Shown in pieces: positions 46,691 through 54,706 of a stretch of DNA of 64,000 nucleotides. Under the pieces are notes generated by a model. The model saw nothing but the letters and a program-made list of their open reading frames with translations, ran no database searches and was not told the DNA's origin. Position 1 is the first letter of the stretch; each line of letters starts with the position of its first letter. The position numbers and the translations under genes were made by a program. This stretch comes from Clostridia bacterium (GTDB lineage Bacteria; Bacillota; Clostridia; Oscillospirales; Acutalibacteraceae): positions 186,001 through 250,000 of the forward strand of contig JAFXBF010000004.1 of NCBI GenBank assembly GCA_017516745.1. Reading direction: 5' to 3'.

Positions 46691-46834
46691 ATGAAAATTT
46701 TTTCATCAATCATCCTTATAATCTTAATAGTTGTGATGATTGTATCTGTTGCCTTTGCGGTTGAAGGTATAAATTTCTATCAATTTATCGTAGACGATTT
46801 TGTCGACAGAGATAACGATTCCAAGAAGGATTGA
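46691..46834 (+). CDS. Small single-pass membrane protein, unknown
   Basis: This 47-codon frame follows GAAAGGAAAAATA. Residues 4-24 are a strongly hydrophobic helix (SSIILIILIVVMIVSVAFA) ending in a possible signal cleavage site (AFA), and the tail is acidic (DDFVDRDNDSKKD). Such small proteins can be type I toxins, regulators of membrane proteins or short secreted peptides. There is no known family that I recognise. It is alone between two regulatory hairpins. Confidence 0.45.
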   Translation: MKIFSSIILIILIVVMIVSVAFAVEGINFYQFIVDDFVDRDNDSKKD

Positions 46835-46888
46835 GTGCCAACAGGACGGTTAACATATGCGCCTTTTTTTGTTCTATTTGTTTTAAGA

Positions 46889-46914
46889 ATTACTCGCATC
46901 AAGATGCGAGTAAT
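46889..46914 (+). promoter_or_regulatory. Perfect 11-bp palindrome, probable operator of the Cro/C1 regulator
   Basis: ATTACTCGCAT (46889-46899) and ATGCGAGTAAT (46904-46914) surround CAAG. It ends 3 bases before the -35 box at 46918. Neither strand has a T tract, so an operator is more likely than a terminator. The gene downstream encodes a Cro/C1-type DNA-binding protein, which makes autoregulation likely. Confidence 0.65.
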
Positions 46915-46917
46915 TGC

Positions 46918-46947
46918 TTGACAAAAGCGATGTATATTATGTATAAT
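46918..46947 (+). promoter_or_regulatory. Promoter of the island regulator and defence operon
   Basis: TTGACA (46918-46923) and TATAAT (46942-46947) are separated by 18 bases. It lies 56 bases before the regulator start and directly after the palindrome at 46889-46914. It is the strongest promoter I can see in the island. Confidence 0.8.
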
Positions 46948-47002
46948 AATTATATCATCACCTAATATTTGGTATGCGAAATCGAATGGACAGAGGGATA
47001 TT

Positions 47003-47230
47003 ATGGCTATTTCATATAACAAATTGTGGAAACTACTGATTGACAAAAAGATGACTGCTGCGGAATTACGCAAACAGGCTAATATTGCTCCAAACACATT
47101 AACAAGAATAAAAAAAGACCAGGAAGTCACAATGCAGGTGCTTGAGAGAATATGTGCTGTTCTCGACACGGATTTCGGAGAAATTGTGGAGTACTATCCC
47201 GACAATGAAAGTTTTAACGATGAGCATTAA
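47003..47230 (+). CDS. Cro/C1-type helix-turn-helix regulator
   Basis: This 75-aa protein is one XRE/YozG-type HTH domain: KLWKLLIDKKMTAAELRKQA, NIAPNTLTRIKKDQEVTMQ and VLERICAVLDTDFGEIV. It probably represses its own promoter through the palindrome just upstream. It is followed 36 bases later by the Rossmann-RyR nuclease gene. Small regulators of this kind often guard defence operons against untimely expression. Confidence 0.9.
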   Translation: MAISYNKLWKLLIDKKMTAAELRKQANIAPNTLTRIKKDQEVTMQVLERICAVLDTDFGEIVEYYPDNESFNDEH

Positions 47231-47266
47231 GTCATTATTCTATCAAAAGTTTGGAGTTGTTCAAAA

Positions 47267-50248
47267 ATGAGTGACAGTAAAAAAGACTATACAGGCACAA
47301 TTCAAAACTTGCTATATTGCAACCCCCTATACAACTACATAAATAAGGAAAAAGTAAATGTACTTGTTTTCGGATATTCTGGCATCACCGAAAAGTTTAT
47401 TGATTTTGCATTTGAAATGGCTCAGGTCAACGGCTATAAATTGCATATAACTGTAGTTTCTGACGATGCGGATGCAAAAAACGAATACCTTAAGGCTAGA
47501 CCGGCGTTCCGCAAGTTCTTTAGTGTTGATGACGAAGTTGTGGATGATAACTATGGTATACTGTCATTTGACATTATTACATTCGGAAATATCGAAGATG
47601 ATTTATCAGAAATATTGCTAAATGACGAAAGCAACAAGTATGCCTATTTGTTTATTGGATCAGATAATGACGATTTGAATTCAAGAATTGCAAAAGTTTG
47701 TGTGGATTGCAGAAAATTGCTAGACACTAATTTCGTTGTAAACTGCCTCTCCGAGAACGGCAAAAATGAAGACGGCGTTAATTATGTTCATAGGGATGAT
47801 TCCATAGAAAGCCATAAGGATTACAAGACTCTTAAATCAATGGCATTTAATTGTCATCTCGTGTGGAACTACTCAAAGCTGCTTGATATGCGGAAACTGC
47901 AACGGCAATTTTTGTCTGATTATAATTATGTTGCCTGTCTAAGCTATGTTATCTCTCTGAAATACAAACTTGCAAGTGTCGGCATAGATTTTCTCGATTC
48001 CGCCGCTCCTGAGAAGTTCGACCGCTTAATAAATTCGAAGGCACCAACCGACAAAAAGTCTATTGAGGATATGGTCGCCAACGAGCATAAACGCTGGAAT
48101 GTGAATATGATATGCCGAGGCTTTAAAACTGCTGAGTCGCTGGAAAATTTTATCAGCGGAAAGGAAAACAAGGCGAACGGCTATCACCCTTGTTTGGTAA
48201 GAGGTACAGGGGTTCCGGTATTGAGCACCGATGAATGGAAAAAGAAGAATCGAGATAAATGGGAAAACTGTTCAAACAAGGATTTACAAGCACTAGATGA
48301 GCTTGACAGAGTTTCTGTGCTTTTGCATAAGGAATATACCAAACGCGCCAATAAAATAAAGCGTGAGAACATCATCCTCCAATCCGATATTGATATTATT
48401 AACAAACTACTCGAAAGTAACGGAAAAGCAAAAAATGCTTTTGATAAGTACTATATCTGTCTCCAGGAAATCAGTGCTGGGAACAGTGCCAAAACTGCGC
48501 TTTATGATCACTATTATTCTGCCCTGACCAGGGAGTTAAATAATGTTCCGGTAAATCAGGCAAAAATAGTTCGCAAGCGTATAAATGTTCTTGCTGCTTC
48601 TTTCAACGCAATACTGGAAAGTGAAAAATATATTGATTACAAGCAATATGATGTTGACTTAATTAAAAAAATTCCGTTCATTCTTACCTACAAGTCTAAT
48701 CTGCACATCGGAATACCGATTGATTTATTTAATATCAAGCCATCTGTCAACACAGCGGCGTTTCGTGTTGTTGAATCAGCTTTGCTTATCAATCCTTCCA
48801 AAATTTCATACATATGCGAATTTGAAAGAAGCGATTTGAATAATTTGATAAAGATACTTGAGTATGCCATAAAAAGTATGGATTCGCATCACTTGAGATC
48901 GGTAATCAATATTTGTCTTTTGACAAGCTATCCATTATCCGAACAGGACACAAAAATGATTACCGATATCTCCAACCGTATTCATTCTATTGACTTCATT
49001 AAAAGTGAAGAGGAATTTGTCGAGTATTCCAAAAAGAAACATCTTCAAATTTTTGAATTCAACCGCACAAGGTCATCATCAATACTTGAACGGTATGAAT
49101 ACTGCTGCAAATCCAATTATAAATACAATCGCAGCACCAATAAGTTTGTTGCCACCGGATGTGAAGAAATCAAATACATCTCTTTTGCTCCTTTCTTGAA
49201 AATCAGTGACATCTTCGAGTTTAAGAGTTCCGTTGATGATTACAGTTTTCCTGATATGCAAAAAGACTACAAATATTTCTGGGGCTTGTACAAATCGGTC
49301 GAATTCGGATCAGAAAAGAGATGGAAAGATCTGTGCAGTCTTTTAAGTGCTCAGAACGAAACAAACAAGTTTGAAATCAAGAATCTCGGAGAGGAAAATA
49401 TTATTAAAACATACCTCATTGAAAAAGTATGCCTTGATTCAATTAAGAAACTATGTGTGCAGATTCGTAACGCAAAAGAGTCTATTTCATGCAATATTGA
49501 ACTGTATTCAAACAATTCTTACAGCGTGACCATAAATGCTCCATCGGGATTTCACAAGGTTGTTTCAGACTTGCTTTGTGAAGCCTATAAGCTTTATGAT
49601 CCCAACAGCATAAACATTCGAGTCTTTAAGGGGAAGGCTTACCTTTACTATGATTCACTAAATACCGGGGTTATCAATGCCGGCACAATAAAGAAAGTTC
49701 TTGACCCATTAAATACTACATTTACCGCTATTAAACCGTTACTTGATGAAATTTGTGACAAGGGATATATAAGAAGCCTCACTGGAAATGAAACAAACGG
49801 TATTTCATTCTCGTATAGCACACATCAAGTTAAAGATGTAATGACTCAATCCGGAAGAATACTTGAATTATTTGTTTATTATAAACTCCTTGAAACCGGA
49901 TTGTTTGATGATGTTGCGAATTCCGTGGAAATCCACTGGGGTAGTGATGAAGCAGAAAATGAAATCGACATTATTGCAACACGCGGATACAAAGTTCTTA
50001 TAGTAGAGTGTAAAGCACAAACTGTGCTTATCCAAGATTACTACAACAAGTTAAGCCGTTTAGACAGCGATTATGGACTTAATTCAGTTCCGGTAATTGT
50101 AGCGGATACGCATGGTGTTAAGAAGCACCAAGAAGAAAATAAAAAAATGATGGAAATCGGTAACAGAGTTGGAATACATACTGTTTTTGAGAAAAATGAC
50201 ATTTCTAACATCGGCAGTATATTGGGAAGCATAGTTAAGAATAACTGA
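47267..50248 (+). CDS. Rossmann-RyR protein with C-terminal Card1/Can2-like PD-(D/E)XK nuclease domain
   Basis: This 993-aa protein has three recognisable parts. Residues 28-175 look like a nucleotide-binding Rossmann (TrkA-N-like) domain (VNVLVFGYSGITEKFIDFA, then LFIGSDNDDLNS). Residues 262-350 resemble a bacterial RyR domain (NEHKRWNVNMICRGF, HPCLV, LDELDRVSVLL). The middle is unassigned. Residues 855-993 match a DUF1887-type nuclease as in Card1/Can2: GRILELFVYYKLL, then E899-I-D901 and E914-C-K916. Metal-dependent cleavage of DNA or RNA after binding a nucleotide signal is inferred. It lies between the HTH regulator and the stand-alone RyR gene (18-base gap). Confidence 0.75.
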   Translation: MSDSKKDYTGTIQNLLYCNPLYNYINKEKVNVLVFGYSGITEKFIDFAFEMAQVNGYKLHITVVSDDADAKNEYLKARPAFRKFFSVDDEVVDDNYGILSFDIITFGNIEDDLSEILLNDESNKYAYLFIGSDNDDLNSRIAKVCVDCRKLLDTNFVVNCLSENGKNEDGVNYVHRDDSIESHKDYKTLKSMAFNCHLVWNYSKLLDMRKLQRQFLSDYNYVACLSYVISLKYKLASVGIDFLDSAAPEKFDRLINSKAPTDKKSIEDMVANEHKRWNVNMICRGFKTAESLENFISGKENKANGYHPCLVRGTGVPVLSTDEWKKKNRDKWENCSNKDLQALDELDRVSVLLHKEYTKRANKIKRENIILQSDIDIINKLLESNGKAKNAFDKYYICLQEISAGNSAKTALYDHYYSALTRELNNVPVNQAKIVRKRINVLAASFNAILESEKYIDYKQYDVDLIKKIPFILTYKSNLHIGIPIDLFNIKPSVNTAAFRVVESALLINPSKISYICEFERSDLNNLIKILEYAIKSMDSHHLRSVINICLLTSYPLSEQDTKMITDISNRIHSIDFIKSEEEFVEYSKKKHLQIFEFNRTRSSSILERYEYCCKSNYKYNRSTNKFVATGCEEIKYISFAPFLKISDIFEFKSSVDDYSFPDMQKDYKYFWGLYKSVEFGSEKRWKDLCSLLSAQNETNKFEIKNLGEENIIKTYLIEKVCLDSIKKLCVQIRNAKESISCNIELYSNNSYSVTINAPSGFHKVVSDLLCEAYKLYDPNSINIRVFKGKAYLYYDSLNTGVINAGTIKKVLDPLNTTFTAIKPLLDEICDKGYIRSLTGNETNGISFSYSTHQVKDVMTQSGRILELFVYYKLLETGLFDDVANSVEIHWGSDEAENEIDIIATRGYKVLIVECKAQTVLIQDYYNKLSRLDSDYGLNSVPVIVADTHGVKKHQEENKKMMEIGNRVGIHTVFEKNDISNIGSILGSIVKNN

Positions 50249-50266
50249 TATGAAAGGAAGACAATT

Positions 50267-50584
50267 ATGAAATACGATCCAAAACCTATTGATACAAGTG
50301 ATATTAACCTTCCGAAAGATTTACTGGCTCTTACTGAGAAGATTGCCGAAAACGTGCACGATGTATGGGCTATTGGCAGAATTGCTGAAGGCTGGACATA
50401 TGGGGAAAAGAAGGATGCTGATAAAAAGATCACGCCGCTTCTTGTTCCCTACAGCGAACTGCCTGAGAGTGAAAAGGAATACGACAGGAATACTGCACTT
50501 GAAACAGTCAAACTGATAATAAAGATGGGCTATTTGATTTCTTCAAATCATATTGATGGTGGAGACGCAAATGCAGCTATTTGA
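50267..50584 (+). CDS. Stand-alone RyR-domain protein
   Basis: This 105-aa protein is a near-complete RyR domain: YDPKPIDTSDINLPKDL, ENVHDVWAIGRIAEGWTYG, LLVPYSELPESEKEYDR and TVKLIIKMGYLI. Bacterial RyR domains have been proposed from comparative genomics to bind nucleotide-derived ligands in conflict systems. The C-terminus overlaps the following TIR-LRR-CutA gene by 14 bases, so the two are translated together. AAAGGAAG precedes the start. Confidence 0.88.
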   Translation: MKYDPKPIDTSDINLPKDLLALTEKIAENVHDVWAIGRIAEGWTYGEKKDADKKITPLLVPYSELPESEKEYDRNTALETVKLIIKMGYLISSNHIDGGDANAAI

Positions 50585-52151
50585 GAATTTTATCAGTTAC
50601 AGAAGAAGTGAAACATTATCCGAAGTGCAAAATATATATCACGCATTAACTTCCAAAGGTTATTCTACTTTCTGTGATATATACAGCTTGAAATCAGGAA
50701 GGTTCGATGAAAATCTTCTCAGTATTATTAAGAAATGCACAAATTATATTCTTGTGTTAAATAAGCATTCCCTTGATAGATGTGTTGAGGAGAAAGACTG
50801 GCTGAAATTTGAAATTAAAACTGCCATCAACGCAAAGAAAAATATCATATGTGTATTTGTTGAGGACTTGGATTTCCCTGATTCTCTTCCTCCTGAAATA
50901 GATGATATTCGATATTATAACGGAATCAAGTATGACTTTCTATATTTTACAAGTTTCATTGATTCGCTTTGCTCTCGTTTTCTCGTAAAAGGCAGTGATA
51001 CCGAAATCAGTCGTCCAGAACGCGATTTTTTAATCAATGACTCTGTCCTGATTAGATATTTGGGAAATGCTCCAATAGTGAATATTCCATGTGGTATAAA
51101 GTCAATTGGTCAATATGCTTTTAAGGATAAAACTCAGATTTCGGATATTTCCTTTCCCGAAGGGTTGGAAAAAATAGAGTCCCATGCATTTGAACGCTGT
51201 ATTAATATTACCAACCTTATTTTTCCAGACTCTTTAAAGAAAATTGACGACAAGGCATTTATGCGTTGCTATAACCTTTCATTTATTGCCTTCAATAACG
51301 AAATTGAATCTATAGGAAAAGAATCATTCAGTTTTTGCGGGAAACTTAAAGTTGTAAGGTTTGGTAAAGGAATAAAATCAATCCCCTCGTCTGCTTTTAA
51401 CGATTGCGATAAACTCGCTTTATTTGATGTTGATGAGGAAAACGAATCCTTTTTGACTGTAGATGGAATTTTATATAGCAAAAACGGAAAAAGAATAATT
51501 CGATGTCCTGAAGGGTCTGCTTTCGATTTGATAAATCTACCTGAAACTGTTGAAATCATTGAACCTTGGTGCTTTTCAAAATGCTTAAGCTTGGTCGATG
51601 TAGTCCTTCCTAGAAAACTGAAAGCAATAGGAGCATATGCTTTCAATGATTGTCGAAATATTATAAGTCTCACATTAGGAGATGATATAGAAGAAATTGA
51701 TGTGTCCGCTTTTGATGGTTGGGACAAAGGTCAGAGAGTTATTGTCAGTAAACGGTTTAATCCGTTAATAAAGTATAAGATAGACCAGAAGATAAATGAA
51801 CGTGTAATGTTGGAACATGAAGAATCAACGGATCTGCCGGAGTATATCATGGTGAAAACAACTTTTGAGTCTGTTGAAGAAGCTTCAAAGATGGCGAAAA
51901 TGCTAATAAACAATCGCTACATTGCATCTGCACAACTGGATGAACTAAATGTCTTTTATACATGGAATGACGAATCATGTAATGAAAATGAAATCGAATT
52001 GAATTGCATTACAAGAGGTGCTTTATATGAAAAAGTAAAAACCTTTATAATGCAACATCACTCTTATGAATGCTGTCAAATAATATGTCTTCCAATAGTC
52101 AAAACAACAGATGAATTTGGGCATTGGATTGATGAACAAACAATAAAATAA
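50571..52151 (+). CDS. TIR-LRR-CutA fusion protein
   Basis: This 526-aa protein has three parts. A TIR domain (1-140; ENFISYRRSE, then the candidate catalytic Glu in DWLKFEIKTAI) is typical of NAD-consuming enzymes. Residues about 150-410 are BspA-type leucine-rich repeats (GIKSIGQYAFKDKTQISDI and several LEKIESHAFERC-like units). Residues 424-526 are a CutA-like domain (YIMVKTTFESVEEASKMAKML, FYTWNDESCNENEIEL, HHSYECCQIICLPI). The start at 50571 lies 6 bases after GGTGGAG, inside the RyR gene. A free CutA protein is encoded two genes downstream. Confidence 0.85.
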   Translation: MQLFENFISYRRSETLSEVQNIYHALTSKGYSTFCDIYSLKSGRFDENLLSIIKKCTNYILVLNKHSLDRCVEEKDWLKFEIKTAINAKKNIICVFVEDLDFPDSLPPEIDDIRYYNGIKYDFLYFTSFIDSLCSRFLVKGSDTEISRPERDFLINDSVLIRYLGNAPIVNIPCGIKSIGQYAFKDKTQISDISFPEGLEKIESHAFERCINITNLIFPDSLKKIDDKAFMRCYNLSFIAFNNEIESIGKESFSFCGKLKVVRFGKGIKSIPSSAFNDCDKLALFDVDEENESFLTVDGILYSKNGKRIIRCPEGSAFDLINLPETVEIIEPWCFSKCLSLVDVVLPRKLKAIGAYAFNDCRNIISLTLGDDIEEIDVSAFDGWDKGQRVIVSKRFNPLIKYKIDQKINERVMLEHEESTDLPEYIMVKTTFESVEEASKMAKMLINNRYIASAQLDELNVFYTWNDESCNENEIELNCITRGALYEKVKTFIMQHHSYECCQIICLPIVKTTDEFGHWIDEQTIK

Positions 52152-52163
52152 GGAGGCATTTTT

Positions 52164-52448
52164 ATGCTCGGAGTTGTAGGAAAAATAAAAATCAACTATT
52201 GCTTTCAAAACGAAATTTTTGAAGAAATCATTGATCCTCAGGCGGTTTCAGAGTTCTCATTGGATCACTGCGATAAGGTAAAATTTGTAGTTGAAGAAAT
52301 TGTTTATGTAGAAGATACGGTTTATGGCGTTGTCTTACGCCTAATTGAGCCTAATTATGTTGATGACGAATTTTTTGTAGGAAGCACTAGTGCGAGTTTT
52401 GAAATAAAAGATTTAGGCGTCAACGGAACCATAGCTTTATGTTTTTAA
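52164..52448 (+). CDS. Small beta-rich protein of unknown function
   Basis: This 94-aa protein has alternating hydrophobic strands (VGKIKINYCF, KVKFVVEEIVYV, GVVLRLIEP, ASFEIKDLGVNGTIALCF) and many acidic residues. I recognise no family. AAGGAGG precedes the start. It sits 12 bases after the TIR-LRR-CutA gene and 14 bases before the CutA gene, so it is part of the same transcription unit and may be a subunit or an immunity-type partner. Confidence 0.75.
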   Translation: MLGVVGKIKINYCFQNEIFEEIIDPQAVSEFSLDHCDKVKFVVEEIVYVEDTVYGVVLRLIEPNYVDDEFFVGSTSASFEIKDLGVNGTIALCF

Positions 52449-52462
52449 AGGAGAAATTGATA

Positions 52463-52777
52463 ATGAGTAAATATTGTATTGTGATTACTACAATTGGCAA
52501 TGAAGAGGATGCACAAAAAATAATCAGCGAAGTGCTTAACTGCAAATTAGCTGCATGTATGCAAACATTAGATATAGGTAGCCATTATATTTGGGATGGA
52601 GATGTTTGCCATGATAGCGAGATTCTTGTTCTTTTTAAGACTTCATGGGCTTTGTACGATGAACTTGAAGTAAAAATTAAGGAATTGCATCCATATGATA
52701 CACCGGAAATAATTGCTGTGGATATCAAGAAGGGTTTCAAAGGGTATCTTGATTGGATTGATGATGTGACTAAATAA
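52463..52777 (+). CDS. cutA: CutA1-family protein
   Basis: This 104-aa protein is a full CutA1: YCIVITTIGNEEDAQKI, CKLAACMQTLDIGSHYIWDGDVCHDSE (over strands 2-3), LVLFKTSWALYDELEVKIKELHPYDTPEIIAVDI and YLDWI. CutA1 trimers share the ferredoxin-like fold of PII proteins; their true role is unsettled (metal tolerance was the first proposal). The codon use is AT-rich like the island. Its place two genes after a TIR-LRR-CutA fusion suggests a trimer or heterotrimer with it. ATG 52463 follows AAAGGAG. Confidence 0.92.
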   Translation: MSKYCIVITTIGNEEDAQKIISEVLNCKLAACMQTLDIGSHYIWDGDVCHDSEILVLFKTSWALYDELEVKIKELHPYDTPEIIAVDIKKGFKGYLDWIDDVTK

Positions 52778-52822
52778 TATGCTCTGTGAGCTCATTTTTT
52801 ATTACGGGTGTGGTGAAAAGGT

Positions 52823-53884
52823 ATGCGATTTAAATTTGATTTGTTTATATCTTATGCAAGTGAAAATAAAGACATTGCCGATTACATAGTAGATAAAATC
52901 GAGAGACGTGGTTTTAAATGTTTTATCGCGCCCAGAGATATTAGAACCGGCAGCGAATATGCAGTGGAAATAATCAGAGGAATCAGCAATTCAACAGCAG
53001 TATTACTTGTTTTTTCTAGCAAATCAGACAAGTCTCATTATGTTCTCCGAGAAATTAATTCTGCTGTATCGCGTAACCGCCCAATTATTCCTCTTAGAAT
53101 AGAAGATTTCCTTCCGTCTGAGGCGATGGAGTTCTATCTGGGACCTACTCATTGGCTGGATGCTTTTCCTGCGGTGCTTGATGTTCATTTGGATAAAGTG
53201 GTTGCTATCTTTTCTGGGATGAACAACACGGTCGCAGAAGTAAAAGATGAGAATTATAGAATAACCGGACCGGAACTTATAAAGATCGAGGACATTCCCC
53301 AAATAGGTCTAGATTATACTGCCCTCACTATGAAATTGATAGAAATTGATTATCTATGTATCCCTTCCGATTTCTACAATATGAATGAATATATCGAGGG
53401 AACATTTGAAGATTGGAAACAGACAACAAAAGCCTACGGAAATGATTCAGCAATTTTGCTTGTCAAAAATGATAATGTGATTGGTTATTGCGAAATGTAT
53501 CCTGTGATTGAAGATGCATATTCCAAACTTATTTCCGGACAAGTTATTATTCGGGATTCTATGATTGATCTGTTCTGTATGGGAGGAACTTTTGACGTCT
53601 ATATTGCCATGGTTGGGGTTGTCCCGGAGGAAGCAACGCAAGCAAATCATCTGATGATCTTTGATTGGATATTCCAGCACTTGGATGAATGGGACGAAAA
53701 CGATGTTCATGTGAACAGAGTGGGCATTTCCGTTTATTCCGATATGCTGGAGAAGTTTATAAAAAGGTTTGGATTTGAGTATCGCAGTTTAAATCCCGCA
53801 AAAGGAAAAGTGTTTGAAACCACGGTCGATAAATTAAAGAGTAATCCTTTAGTGAAAAAGAGATATCCGAAGTTTTGCAAATAA
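52823..53884 (+). CDS. TIR-GNAT fusion protein
   Basis: This 353-aa protein has a TIR domain at 1-130 (FDLFISYASENKDIADYIVD, FKCFIAPRDIRTGSEY, candidate catalytic Glu in HYVLREINSAV). Residues about 160-350 look like a GNAT acetyltransferase (AILLVKNDNVIGYCEMYPV, VYIAMVGVVPEEA, MLEKFIKRFGFEYRS); the acetyl-CoA loop is not clear. One part could make or use a nucleotide signal and the other modify a partner. It follows the cutA gene by 45 bases. Confidence 0.8.
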   Translation: MRFKFDLFISYASENKDIADYIVDKIERRGFKCFIAPRDIRTGSEYAVEIIRGISNSTAVLLVFSSKSDKSHYVLREINSAVSRNRPIIPLRIEDFLPSEAMEFYLGPTHWLDAFPAVLDVHLDKVVAIFSGMNNTVAEVKDENYRITGPELIKIEDIPQIGLDYTALTMKLIEIDYLCIPSDFYNMNEYIEGTFEDWKQTTKAYGNDSAILLVKNDNVIGYCEMYPVIEDAYSKLISGQVIIRDSMIDLFCMGGTFDVYIAMVGVVPEEATQANHLMIFDWIFQHLDEWDENDVHVNRVGISVYSDMLEKFIKRFGFEYRSLNPAKGKVFETTVDKLKSNPLVKKRYPKFCK

Positions 53885-53906
53885 GATTATGGCTTGGAGG
53901 TGAAGT

Positions 53907-54676
53907 ATGTTTAATGGCGAGTGTTGGATATTTCTGACTCATCATAGTCAGGATATCAAAAAAGTTCGATTGATACGAAACGAATTTGAACGATTGGGTC
54001 ATAATCCTTTAGCGTTTCACCTTAAATGTCTGAACTTTGATACGGAAGAAGAAAAAAAGAATTAGACAGCTTAATAAAACGTGAGATTGATGCCAGACAG
54101 TGGTTTATATTTTGCGACAACCCTTATTTATATTCCGAGTGGGTCGAGATGGAAAAGGCGTACATAATAGATCAAGGGAAAGATTTTATTTGGAAAATAG
54201 ATATGACTGCTGATACGGAAGCCATTTTAAACAAAGTAAGAAAAATCTGCATGGATATAGAAGTGTTTATTTCTTATGCGCATTGTGATCGTGAAATAGT
54301 ACAGCCTTTGATAAAAGCGCTTTCCGACAGAGACTATTCTGTATGGACTCCCGATAACAAAATTAATGCGGGCGATAATCTGACTGAGCAGATTTACGAT
54401 GCCATAATTCGCTGTGCTTACAAGGGATTCTATATTGTCGTCATTAGTGAAGAAAGCATAAAATCATCGTTTGTAACAAATGAGCTTGCATTTGCAACCT
54501 CACAAGGTGCATTGATTGTACCAGTTGTTATCGGCAACCCGAATATTCCGGATGATATACGCGCATGGATAGGCAAATATCAACAAGTACGGTTATCCCC
54601 AACGGAAGCTGATTTTAACTGGGTCGGTGATATGCTAGATTCCGTTATAGCCAAAAAGATTGCAAATCTGTCTTAA
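53907..54676 (+). CDS. Tandem-TIR protein, reading frame joined by a -1 shift at A AAA AAG
   Basis: The frame opened by ATG 53907 (GGAGGTGAAGT upstream) codes for CWIFLTHHSQDIKKVRLIR and stops at 54063-54065. The -1 frame continues without a gap to 54676, giving a 256-aa product if shifted at 54053-54059. The first half is a TIR-like domain (WFIFCDNPYLYSEWVEMEKAY, with Glu). The second is a standard TIR (DIEVFISYAHCDREIVQ, VWTPDNKINAGDN, SFVTNELAFATSQG). Programmed frameshift, slippage, mutation or an assembly error could explain this. Without the shift only a 52-aa peptide is made from the first ATG; a 175-aa second-TIR product could start at ATG 54149. Confidence 0.7.
54053..54059 (+). promoter_or_regulatory. 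Candidate -1 frameshift site A AAA AAG
   Basis: The A7-G string at 54052-54059 places A_AAA_AAG in exactly the phase needed for tandem slippage in the zero frame (AAA at 54054-54056, AAG at 54057-54059). It is the classical efficient bacterial heptamer. A purine-rich CGGAAGAAG lies just upstream and could act like the dnaX-type stimulatory Shine-Dalgarno. The zero-frame stop TAG is 4 bases downstream. No strong downstream stem was found by eye. Confidence 0.55.
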
Positions 54677-54706
54677 AACAATGAAACTCCGGGGGTGTAA
54701 TCCTTT

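Noticed and set aside
45639-47002. A complete integrative element
   Set aside because: Only DUF6809-like and TnpV genes are seen. No integrase, relaxase or attachment repeat is present inside the window, so the element cannot be defined.
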